Shown here one piece after another: positions 25,863-33,239 of a DNA stretch of 64,000 bases. The stretch covers positions 744,001 through 808,000 of the forward strand of contig NZ_SGXG01000001.1 of NCBI RefSeq assembly GCF_004216715.1, read 5' to 3'. Under the pieces are notes generated by a model. The model saw only the letters and a list, made by a program, of their open reading frames with translations. It ran no database searches and had not been told where the DNA came from. The stretch comes from Cecembia calidifontis. GTDB lineage: Bacteria > Bacteroidota > Bacteroidia > Cytophagales > Cyclobacteriaceae. A program made the translations under genes and the position numbers. Position 1 is the first letter of the stretch, and every line of letters begins with the position of its first letter.

Positions 25863-27566
25863 ATGTCAAAAACCCAAATGAAATTAATCATCCTTTTGAT
25901 GTCCATTGCAAGCATTGGTCTCATAGGATTCCAATACTATTGGGTGAATAATGCACTGCGTATCAACGAGGAAAACTTTGAACAGAATGTTTACCAGTCC
26001 CTCGCCACGGCAGTGGAGCAGCTGGAAAAAGGAGAAACAAGTGATATCTTCCTATCCTATTTGGCCAAGGACACTTTAGCGCAAAAGTTACTTTTTCAAA
26101 AAATTGAACCTATTGTCGTCCAGGTCAGACAAAGACCCATCAACCGCAGACGTCCATCCCTAACGGACTCCATCATGCGGCAACCTATGCCGACAGTCAG
26201 CCAAAGGTTCAGAAGGCTGGTGGAATCAAGGGGCGTAGACCCTTCTTTGCTGAACGATCTGGACAACTTCTTCACGTATTTGACACCTCAGATCGCCTCT
26301 TCCATGTTTACTCCTGATGAAATGGAAATCCTGCTTCAGGAAAGAGAAAGGCAATTACAATATTTCAACCAAATGGAATCCTTTGGAAGAAACCGGTTTG
26401 GTACAGATCAGGAATTCATAGAAGAATACAACATTCCAATGGATGCCTTGGAAAAAATCCGTCGGACAAACCTGAAAATCGAAGCTATGAATCAGGCCTG
26501 GGAGGAACTTTTGGAGGGACAAAAAGACATCATGGAGCGGTTAGATACCACCCAACTGAAGGCCTTGGTCAAAAACCACCTGAAAGAAAGGGGTATAGAT
26601 CAGCCTTTTGATATGGCCATACGCAATGATCAGGGAATGCTTATCCCTATTGGCACTCTCAAAGAACCGGAAAATTTGCTTACGGGAATACAGGCAAGGC
26701 TTTTTCCCAGCGATCTTTTGGGAAAAGAAAACCATATTCTGATTAATTTTCCGGATAAAAGGATATTTATCCTGCAGCAAATTTGGCTACCTTTATTAAG
26801 CTCTATGCTTTTTATCGGCATCATCATTTTTTGTTTTATCTATGCCATCAGAGTCATCATCCGTCAAAAAAACCTATCGGATATCAAAAATGACTTTATC
26901 AATAATATGACCCATGAGTTCAAAACACCTATTGCCACGGTAAGTCTTGCAGTGGAAGCTTTGCAAGATCCGGATTTTCTGAACCAAGATTCCTTTAGAA
27001 AAAGGTACATTGGGATCATCAAAGATGAAAACAAAAGGCTGGGACAACAGGTGGAAAAAGTCCTTCAGGCAGCCACTTTGGACAAGAAAGAATTTAAACT
27101 GAAGTTAGAAAAGCTCAATATTGAGGAAATCCTGGCAAACGCCAGTGACCTGATTGCTTTACAAGTAGAAAACAAAGGAGGAAAAATCCTTCTGGAATCA
27201 AAATTACAGGATCCTTATTTAGAAGCTGATGCTTTTCATTTAACCCATATCCTCAACAACTTGTTGGACAATGCCATCAAATATTCCAAAGAAGCTCCTT
27301 ATATTCGTTTGAAAGCCTGGGATGAAAAGGAGCATATCTTTATTTCAGTGACAGATAACGGAATTGGGATGTCAAAAGAAGCCGTGAAAAAGATATTTGA
27401 TAAATTTTACCGGGTTCCAACCGGAAATCTCCACGATGTAAAAGGTTTTGGCCTTGGATTGGCTTATGTAAAGACAATGCTGGAAGCGCATCACGGTGAA
27501 ATTCTAGTAAAAAGTGAGCCTGGAAAAGGAAGTTCATTTACAATAAAACTACCCAAAAAACAATGA
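25863..27566 (+). CDS. Membrane sensor histidine kinase
   Basis: 567 residues. One N-terminal membrane helix (about 7-27), a mainly helical periplasmic region (about 30-305) with no recognised domain, a second membrane helix (about 310-335), then HisKA with phospho-acceptor His351 (NMTHEFKTPIA) and an HATPase domain with LLDNAIKYSK, DNGIGMS and GFGLGLAYVK. It phosphorylates the response regulator whose start overlaps its stop by 4 nt (ATGA). The long periplasmic part with RQRPINRRRP and several Met/Gln-rich helices may bind the signal. An alternative start is the Met at codon 6. Confidence 0.93.
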   Translation: MSKTQMKLIILLMSIASIGLIGFQYYWVNNALRINEENFEQNVYQSLATAVEQLEKGETSDIFLSYLAKDTLAQKLLFQKIEPIVVQVRQRPINRRRPSLTDSIMRQPMPTVSQRFRRLVESRGVDPSLLNDLDNFFTYLTPQIASSMFTPDEMEILLQERERQLQYFNQMESFGRNRFGTDQEFIEEYNIPMDALEKIRRTNLKIEAMNQAWEELLEGQKDIMERLDTTQLKALVKNHLKERGIDQPFDMAIRNDQGMLIPIGTLKEPENLLTGIQARLFPSDLLGKENHILINFPDKRIFILQQIWLPLLSSMLFIGIIIFCFIYAIRVIIRQKNLSDIKNDFINNMTHEFKTPIATVSLAVEALQDPDFLNQDSFRKRYIGIIKDENKRLGQQVEKVLQAATLDKKEFKLKLEKLNIEEILANASDLIALQVENKGGKILLESKLQDPYLEADAFHLTHILNNLLDNAIKYSKEAPYIRLKAWDEKEHIFISVTDNGIGMSKEAVKKIFDKFYRVPTGNLHDVKGFGLGLAYVKTMLEAHHGEILVKSEPGKGSSFTIKLPKKQ

Positions 27567-28255
27567 GCAAAGCAAGACTTTTAGTAGTAGAAGACGATCC
27601 CAATTTGGGAGACATTTTGCAGGAATACCTGAGCATGAAAGGTTATGAAACCATTCTTTGCAGAGATGGGGAAGAAGGTTGGTCAAAATTCAAGAAAGAT
27701 AAATTTGACCTCGCAATCCTGGATATCATGATGCCAAAAAAAGATGGATTTACCTTAGGCAAAGAAATCAAAAAGGTTCAGGAGGATCTTCCTATCATTT
27801 ACCTTACTGCCAAAAACCTCAAAGAAGACATCATTGAAGGACTGAGAATCGGTGCAGATGATTATATCACCAAGCCCTTCAGTATGGAAGAATTGTTGCT
27901 GAGGATTGCTGCCATTTTGAGAAGAACGCAAAAGAGCGGTGAAACCCAATCCCTGAAAGTCTACCAATTTGGGGATTTTGAACTGCACTATGATGAACAA
28001 TACATCAAAAGCCCATCAGGTGACCACAAACTCACCTCTAAGGAAAATGAATTATTGAGGTTGCTGGCTTCAGAAACCAACAAACTGGTCAATAGGAGCC
28101 ACGCATTGAAACAGATTTGGGGGGATGATTCCTATTTTAACGCCAGAAGCATGGATGTGTACCTCAGCAAAATCAGGAAAATATTAAAAGAAGACCCTAA
28201 AGTACAAATCATCACCGTACACGGAGAAGGTTTCAAATTGATTGTATCGGAATGA
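27563..28255 (+). CDS. OmpR/PhoB-type response regulator
   Basis: 230 residues. Receiver domain 1-120 with acidic pocket VVEDDPN, phospho-acceptor Asp54 (LAILDIMMPKKDG), Thr in IYLTAK and Lys in YITKPFS. A winged-helix domain covers about 133-228 (LTSKENELLRLLA, SMDVYLSKIRKIL). Overlaps the kinase gene by 4 nt, and its own end overlaps the lipoprotein gene (ATGATGA), so the three are one operon and probably one circuit. Confidence 0.95.
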   Translation: MSKARLLVVEDDPNLGDILQEYLSMKGYETILCRDGEEGWSKFKKDKFDLAILDIMMPKKDGFTLGKEIKKVQEDLPIIYLTAKNLKEDIIEGLRIGADDYITKPFSMEELLLRIAAILRRTQKSGETQSLKVYQFGDFELHYDEQYIKSPSGDHKLTSKENELLRLLASETNKLVNRSHALKQIWGDDSYFNARSMDVYLSKIRKILKEDPKVQIITVHGEGFKLIVSE

Positions 28256-29508
28256 TGAAGCGAAACAAAATTGCTATCCAACTATCAAAAGGGCTGATGC
28301 TACTTAGCATCGCCCTTTTTTCTTGTCAGAAAAAAAAAGAAACCGAAACTTTTTTGCCTCCTCAGTTCCAAAAAGGCCCAATAATTCAAGTCTTAGATAA
28401 AGATATTGCACTTCCCTCACTGACAAGTCATCATGATAAAACCTACGCATCCTGGGTAGAACAATCTGAAAAAACAAGTCGGCTATATTTTGCCGAATTG
28501 GTCCAAAATGAATTAAAAAACACCCACTTGATTGCTGAGGGGGAAGATTGGTTTGTCAATTGGGCAGACTATCCCCAGATCCGCATTTTTGAAGATGGAA
28601 GTTTACTTACCGTTTTTTTGAAAAAAAGTGGCCCTGGAACTTTTGCATATGATGTCATGTACACCCTTTCAAAAAATGGAAAAGAATGGACTGTTCCTCA
28701 AAAACTTCATGATGATGTCACCCAAACTGAGCATGGATTTGTTTCCATGAGCCCTTGGGGAAAAAACATGTTGATTACTTGGCTGGATGGTAGAAATACC
28801 GCAGGTGGAAATGGGCACAATCATGATCATGGCCACCAAGGACAAATGAGTTTAAGGGCAGCTTTGTTAGATTCAAAAGGGATTAAACTGAATGATTGGC
28901 TTCTGGATGACCGGGTGTGCGACTGCTGTCAGACAGGTTCTACGGTAAGCCAATCAGGCCCGGCAGTAGTATTCCGTGACCGATCCGCGACAGAAATCAG
29001 GGACATAGGTTTTATCTCTTGGGATGGTTCCCATTGGAATGAAACGAAAATTGTAAATATGGACCTATGGGAAATCCCCGCCTGTCCAGTCAATGGACCT
29101 AGAATTGCCTCGCTTGGCAACACCCTGGCCATTGCTTGGTTCACGGCAGCACAGGATAGGCCGGAAGTCAAATTGGTTTTCTCAGAAGACAATGGGAATT
29201 CATTCGGAACTCCAATCCATATTGGACTTGGAAAAACTATTGGACGGGTAGCCTTGCAAATGTTAGATGATCAGCATGCTTTTGTGATCTGGATGGAGGA
29301 AGGAAAATTGCTTGGAAAAAAAGTGGCAAAAACCGGGAAAACAGCCGCCCATATTGAGATCGCTGCAAGTTCAGAAAAAAGGTCAAGTGGTTTTCCACAG
29401 ATGACGATAACAGGCAATCACATCTGGGTAGCGTGGACAGATGATTCTCAGCCGAAAAAACAAATCAAAACTGCTTATTTGAATAAAGCCTCTATTCTTG
29501 CAGACTAA
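28252..29508 (+). CDS. Lipoprotein with sialidase/BNR-like repeats and metal-ligand-rich segments
   Basis: 418 residues with a lipoprotein signal (LLSIALFSCQ). The body shows BNR/sialidase-type propeller blades (VFSEDNGNSFGTP, ISWDGSHWNET) but no obvious sialidase active site. Two segments look metal-binding: GGNGHNHDHGHQGQ (about 184-197) and VCDCCQTG (about 222-229). Translationally coupled to a two-component system, so it may supply the signal or be its main target; copper or zinc is a guess from the ligands only. The start could be either of two adjacent ATGs. Its end overlaps the convergent gene at 29492 by 17 nt. Confidence 0.75.
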   Translation: MMKRNKIAIQLSKGLMLLSIALFSCQKKKETETFLPPQFQKGPIIQVLDKDIALPSLTSHHDKTYASWVEQSEKTSRLYFAELVQNELKNTHLIAEGEDWFVNWADYPQIRIFEDGSLLTVFLKKSGPGTFAYDVMYTLSKNGKEWTVPQKLHDDVTQTEHGFVSMSPWGKNMLITWLDGRNTAGGNGHNHDHGHQGQMSLRAALLDSKGIKLNDWLLDDRVCDCCQTGSTVSQSGPAVVFRDRSATEIRDIGFISWDGSHWNETKIVNMDLWEIPACPVNGPRIASLGNTLAIAWFTAAQDRPEVKLVFSEDNGNSFGTPIHIGLGKTIGRVALQMLDDQHAFVIWMEEGKLLGKKVAKTGKTAAHIEIAASSEKRSSGFPQMTITGNHIWVAWTDDSQPKKQIKTAYLNKASILAD

Positions 29509-30346
29509 CTTGTTGCATTTGGGTATCCACCGAAATAATTCCCAATAAAATTTCCATCTTGGATTTGAGATCATTGATTCTTGAAGAAGGATAGAGGTAT
29601 GCTGCTTTGATCAACTGTATATAGGCATCCTTGTACTTCTTTTCGTAAAATTTTCTGATGGCATCATTATAATATTGTAAACCTGCCAATTCCCTTAGCC
29701 CGATATAATTTAGATCCATTCCGGAAGCTGGAAGCTCACTGACCTTTCCGATCCCAATGGGAGAGTTATTCAAGTTGCTGGAATTGCCATTAGGGAAAAA
29801 TTGGCTTTCAAAATTTTTGATTTCCCTTTTTCCTGTAATTAGCCCCTTATCAGGAAAAGTGCTTTCCAAAATAAAGGACCTTCCCCCGATTTCTCCTTTA
29901 ATGTAAACATGCTCTTGGGTTTCTACTATCCAATAGGGAATTTGATAACGGTCAAGTAATAGCGCAAACAAACCTGTACCGGTGACGCAATCATACAAAC
30001 CATCAGTCAATGTTTTTGAAAAATACGCATGCTTTGCATATTCTTTCAACATCAACTGATGGGTGGTAAAAAACAATTCAGACAGCATTCGAACATTCCC
30101 CACATCCTTTTTTATCTTTTGGTCCAAAACCTGAGTCAGCTCATCCCATTTTTTGAATCCACTTTCGTCTTCCTGGAAATTAATGGCCTGCAACAATAAA
30201 AATGGCTCATCCTGATGCGCTGTAAGCAGTAACTTTTCCTGAGGATCATTAAAAACATGGAGTTGATATACGACAAAGTTTTCCTGAGACTTTACTGGAA
30301 AGCCTAGCAAGCAACCTATCATCACTATCAACAACAACTTTTTCAC
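29492..30346 (-). CDS. Exported transglutaminase-like protein of unknown role
   Basis: I favour a GTG start at 30346, which gives a normal signal peptide (read M-KKLLLIVMIGCLLGFPV, cut near KSQ); the longer frame begins with TTG. About 284 residues. A short segment resembles the core of transglutaminase/protease folds: LYDCVTGTGLFALLLDRYQIP with a Cys, followed by TQEHVYI with a His; an acidic third residue may lie in ILEST. The C-terminal 80 residues are helical and TPR-like. No recognised family. The gene stands alone and overlaps the end of the lipoprotein gene on the other strand. Confidence 0.6.
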   Translation of the reverse strand: MKKLLLIVMIGCLLGFPVKSQENFVVYQLHVFNDPQEKLLLTAHQDEPFLLLQAINFQEDESGFKKWDELTQVLDQKIKKDVGNVRMLSELFFTTHQLMLKEYAKHAYFSKTLTDGLYDCVTGTGLFALLLDRYQIPYWIVETQEHVYIKGEIGGRSFILESTFPDKGLITGKREIKNFESQFFPNGNSSNLNNSPIGIGKVSELPASGMDLNYIGLRELAGLQYYNDAIRKFYEKKYKDAYIQLIKAAYLYPSSRINDLKSKMEILLGIISVDTQMQQVSLQE

Positions 30347-30548
30347 AGGAGAATTAACGCACAAGTAAATATTTTGTTAATCCAAAATTAACAATTTTTT
30401 AACATTACAAAAATCCATGAGAACTTTTGTTAACATTGGCTTAACATTAAAAATAAACCTTTTCCTTTTAACAAAGGACCTTGGATGTATCCTAAAAAGG
30501 AAGGCAATGACTGCTAAAGGTATAAATTTGATGGATTATAAAAATGGT

Positions 30549-31022
30549 TTATTGATGGTGGTAAGGTTCATTTTTCAAAATGGTGTAAGCCCTGTATAGC
30601 TGTTCGATAAAAAACACCCTGATCATTTGATGGGAAAAAGTCATTTTTGAAAGGGAAAGTTTGGCGTTCGCACGTTGATAAACAGCTTCAGAAAAACCAT
30701 AAGGTCCCCCTATCACAAAAATCAATTGTTTCAATCCGGAATTCATCTTCTTTTGAAGGAACTGGGAAAATTCCACAGACCCAAATTGTTTACCATTTTC
30801 ATCCAAAAGAATAAGTTCATCAGCAGGCTGAACCTTTTTCAAGATCAATTCTCCTTCTTTTTCTTTTTGCACAGATTCGCTTAAACTTTTGGCATTTTTG
30901 ATATCCGGTAAGGTTTCCAAATCAAATTTCACATAATGCCCTAATCGCTTCGCATATTCTTCAACAAGCTGCTGAATGGAAGCATGGTCAGTCTTTCCTA
31001 TGGCCAACAATCTGATCTGCAT
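30549..31022 (-). CDS. rlmH: 23S rRNA (pseudouridine-1915 N3)-methyltransferase RlmH
   Basis: 157 residues, the normal size for this SPOUT-class enzyme, which methylates pseudouridine 1915 in helix 69 of 23S rRNA on assembled ribosomes. Diagnostic pieces: MQIRLLAIGKT at the start, LDENGKQFGSVEFS, the SAM-knot loop FVIGGPYGFSEAVY, and SLSKMTFSHQMIRVFFIEQLYRAY with the closing YHHQ. The exact TAnnTTTG match at 31027-31034 ends 4 nt before the ATG, which may mean an almost leaderless message. Confidence 0.95.
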   Translation of the reverse strand: MQIRLLAIGKTDHASIQQLVEEYAKRLGHYVKFDLETLPDIKNAKSLSESVQKEKEGELILKKVQPADELILLDENGKQFGSVEFSQFLQKKMNSGLKQLIFVIGGPYGFSEAVYQRANAKLSLSKMTFSHQMIRVFFIEQLYRAYTILKNEPYHHQ

Positions 31023-31235
31023 GACCCAAAAATACTCGGTATTTATGAATTCCTTCTATAAAACCTTATTGGATAGCTACCGCTCATCATTTTTAAAAAA
31101 TTAAGCGGAAATTTTCTGTGTATCAATTTTACCATAAAGGAAACGAATAACAAATCAGGGAAAATTTATAAAATTCTGAAAAACAATGCATTAACACACA
31201 TGCTTTTATATTCAGAAAACTAAACTATTCTACCC

Positions 31236-31736
31236 ATGAAAAAATTAATGACCTTCGCAGTCTTGCTTACTTTTTTTGTAAGCTCTGCATTTCAAGTTAA
31301 TCCAAAGCATGATGTGCATGCTGAAAATGACATCGTGGACTTAGCGGTGCAAACGGACATTTTATCCACTTTAGTGGCAGCAGTCCAGGCCGGTGACCTA
31401 GTAGATGTTCTAAAAGGTGATGGGCCTTTTACGGTATTTGCACCTACCAATGAGGCCTTTGCAAAACTCCCTGCCGGAACTGTGGAAACCTTGCTGAAAC
31501 CAGAAAACAAAGCGCAACTGGTAGCCGTTTTGACCTACCATGTCGTACCGGGCAAAGTTTATTCCAAAGACCTTAAAGACGGCATGAAAGCCAAAACTGC
31601 CCAAGGTGCTGAGTTAAGCATTTCCCTCAAAGATGGAAAAGCTAAGGTTAACAATGCAACTGTAGCGGTTGCTGACATTGAAGCGTCCAATGGGGTAATA
31701 CATGTAATAGACACGGTCATCCTGCCTCCCATGTGA
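31236..31736 (+). CDS. Secreted fasciclin (FAS1) domain protein
   Basis: 166 residues: signal peptide MKKLMTFAVLLTFFVSSAF, then a single FAS1 domain (about 35-165) with both signature blocks, FTVFAPTNEAFAKLP and YHVVPGKVYS, plus NGVIHVIDTVILPP at the end. FAS1 domains mediate adhesion or bind small ligands, so this is probably a small periplasmic or outer-surface protein. It is a single gene that shares a terminator with the convergent YcxB-like gene. A two-domain relative is at 53353. Confidence 0.92.
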   Translation: MKKLMTFAVLLTFFVSSAFQVNPKHDVHAENDIVDLAVQTDILSTLVAAVQAGDLVDVLKGDGPFTVFAPTNEAFAKLPAGTVETLLKPENKAQLVAVLTYHVVPGKVYSKDLKDGMKAKTAQGAELSISLKDGKAKVNNATVAVADIEASNGVIHVIDTVILPPM

Positions 31737-31751
31737 TGAAGTTGAAAAAAT

Positions 31752-31784
31752 AAAAAGCCTGCCGAATATAGCAGGCTTTTTTTT
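31752..31784. terminator. Bidirectional terminator
   Basis: AAAAGCCTGC-CGAATATA-GCAGGCTTTT, followed by T8 on plus and preceded by A-rich DNA. It ends the FAS1 gene and overlaps the stop codon of the convergent gene at 31783. Confidence 0.9.
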
Positions 31785-32259
31785 ATTTGATCAATTCCTT
31801 TCTTTTCAAAATGGTTTCCACAAACTTCTTTTCATTATCTGAATTGAAGATCTTATAAGGAAGGTGGATAAACTGTGCTTTGGACATGGTCAGGATAAAG
31901 GCATCTTTGGTCATTTCAGCCTTTTTAATCATATCCCATTTGATCGGCATGCCCTGTTTGGTATTCAATTTCATCAGGATCTGTCTGCTGTCTATTTCAT
32001 ACGACATCTTTTCAAATATCACCTTATTCTGCTCCATTTGTGTGACACCGGCAAACTGGATCAACCAAAAAACCCAATATAAAATATAAGCCAATAATGC
32101 CATGCTGATCCACCACCAGGAAGGAATCCAAAAATAACCACAGGCAATTGCGATGGCAATCAAAGCCACCCACCATTGTTCCTTAAGGATATTCATCAGA
32201 CCCAACTTGATATAAGTCCCGGTTTCTAATTGATATTTTTTAGTCTTTACTATCATCAC
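31783..32259 (-). CDS. YcxB-like membrane protein
   Basis: 158 residues. Two adjacent membrane helices (about 30-48 and 51-72; WWVALIAIAIACGYFWI, WWWISMALLAYILYW) are followed by a cytoplasmic beta-rich domain. It resembles the YcxB-like C-terminal domain (YEIDSRQILMKL, PIKWDMIKKAEMTKDAFIL, AQFIHLPYKIF). Function of the family is unknown. Single gene. Confidence 0.65.
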   Translation of the reverse strand: MMIVKTKKYQLETGTYIKLGLMNILKEQWWVALIAIAIACGYFWIPSWWWISMALLAYILYWVFWLIQFAGVTQMEQNKVIFEKMSYEIDSRQILMKLNTKQGMPIKWDMIKKAEMTKDAFILTMSKAQFIHLPYKIFNSDNEKKFVETILKRKELIK

Positions 32260-32425
32260 ATAAAATTTTCAGAGCGCAAATATCCTATTATATCCAGTAT
32301 TTCACAAATCAGACCATCAACCTAAAAAAAAATTCTGGCATTTAATCAATCAAAATTGATTGTATAAGAGTTAATTCATTGACTTCTAACTTCAAAAGTA
32401 TTAACTTAAGAAGAAAATTGAGTGT

Positions 32426-32656
32426 ATGAGTAGCCTGGTAATTGATTTGGTATTGTGTGGTTTCGCCTATGTGGTGCTGATTTACTTTGTGGCTACCATG
32501 ACGAAATCAAAAATTTCCCGTAAAGACAGCAACAATGATGATGGGGATGGCGGTATAGAAGACTTGTCTCCTCCAAAAATAGATCTACCTCCTGGAGTTA
32601 TTTGGCCTTCGGATGTTCCAAAAAACAAAAAACGGACTGAGCATATAGAGGTTTAA
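32426..32656 (+). CDS. Small single-pass membrane protein, unknown
   Basis: 76 residues. One membrane helix (about 5-25, LVIDLVLCGFAYVVLIYFV), a basic junction (TKSKISRK), an acidic Gly/Asp patch (NNDDGDGG) and a Pro-rich tail (SPPKIDLPPGVIWPSDVP). The tail looks like a docking segment. No family recognised. Its last 4 nt overlap the stop of the convergent Fur-type gene. Confidence 0.55.
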   Translation: MSSLVIDLVLCGFAYVVLIYFVATMTKSKISRKDSNNDDGDGGIEDLSPPKIDLPPGVIWPSDVPKNKKRTEHIEV

Positions 32657-33072
32657 CTGCATTTATTACAAACCCCCGTCACCAATAAATTCACCTCTTT
32701 TCCTAAAAACCCCTCAGGGAGATTGACCTTGGGAAGACTGATCTCATCTATACAAATTGTCCTGCCACATTTTTCACATTTGAAATGCACATGCTCATGA
32801 TCATGGGAATGGTGATCGTCATGTCCATGGGCACAAAGTGCATACTTGGTAGCTCCACTGTCGTCCAGAACTTTATGGATTAGATCCGTTTCAAGAAAAG
32901 TCTTCAAAGTCCTGTAAATGGTCACCCGGTCGAATTCCTCTTTTAAGATTTCTTCAAGATCTGAATGGGAAAGGGCAGATTTTTTATCCAGAAAAGTCCT
33001 CAAAACTTCCTTTCTACAGCTCGTAATACGCAGTTTATGATCCTGAAGGATTTTAGTAGGGCTAGTTGCCAT
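32653..33072 (-). CDS. Fur-family transcriptional regulator
   Basis: 139 residues. N-terminal winged helix (about 10-80; ITSCRKEVLRTFL, TIYRTLKTFLETDLI) and a C-terminal metal-binding dimer domain with HVHFKCEKCGRTICID and a closing CNKC pair, the structural zinc site. Between them is an extended His-rich stretch, GHDDHHSHDHEHVH (about 83-98), longer than in typical Fur. The family senses iron, zinc, manganese or peroxide; the His-rich linker points to zinc, but this is inference. No metal-transport gene is adjacent. Confidence 0.9.
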   Translation of the reverse strand: MATSPTKILQDHKLRITSCRKEVLRTFLDKKSALSHSDLEEILKEEFDRVTIYRTLKTFLETDLIHKVLDDSGATKYALCAHGHDDHHSHDHEHVHFKCEKCGRTICIDEISLPKVNLPEGFLGKEVNLLVTGVCNKCS

Positions 33073-33152
33073 TTGCTTTATGTTACTCCTATGCGTAAAA
33101 ATAAAGATATTTTCCTGAATGGAAAGGATTTATCCCCTTGCATAAACCCCAT

Positions 33153-33226
33153 GAAAAAAGAAAGACCCCTGAATTTGTCAAATTCTCTATTTGCTAAAAA
33201 ACAAGAAAAAGCCAAAATCAGAGGTC
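33153..33226 (-). terminator. Possible terminator of the metalloprotease gene
   Basis: GACCCCTGAATTT (33164-33176) pairs with AAAATCAGAGGTC (33214-33226) as RNA on the minus strand with one wobble and one mismatch, then TTTCTTTTTTC follows. The loop is long and may hold an inner AATTTG/CAAATT hairpin. Confidence 0.45.
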
Positions 33227-33239
33227 AAATTACAAATGA

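Noticed and set aside
30417..30599. 60-codon plus-strand ORF before rlmH
   Set aside because: It runs into the 3' end of rlmH on the other strand and has no domain; composition looks non-coding.
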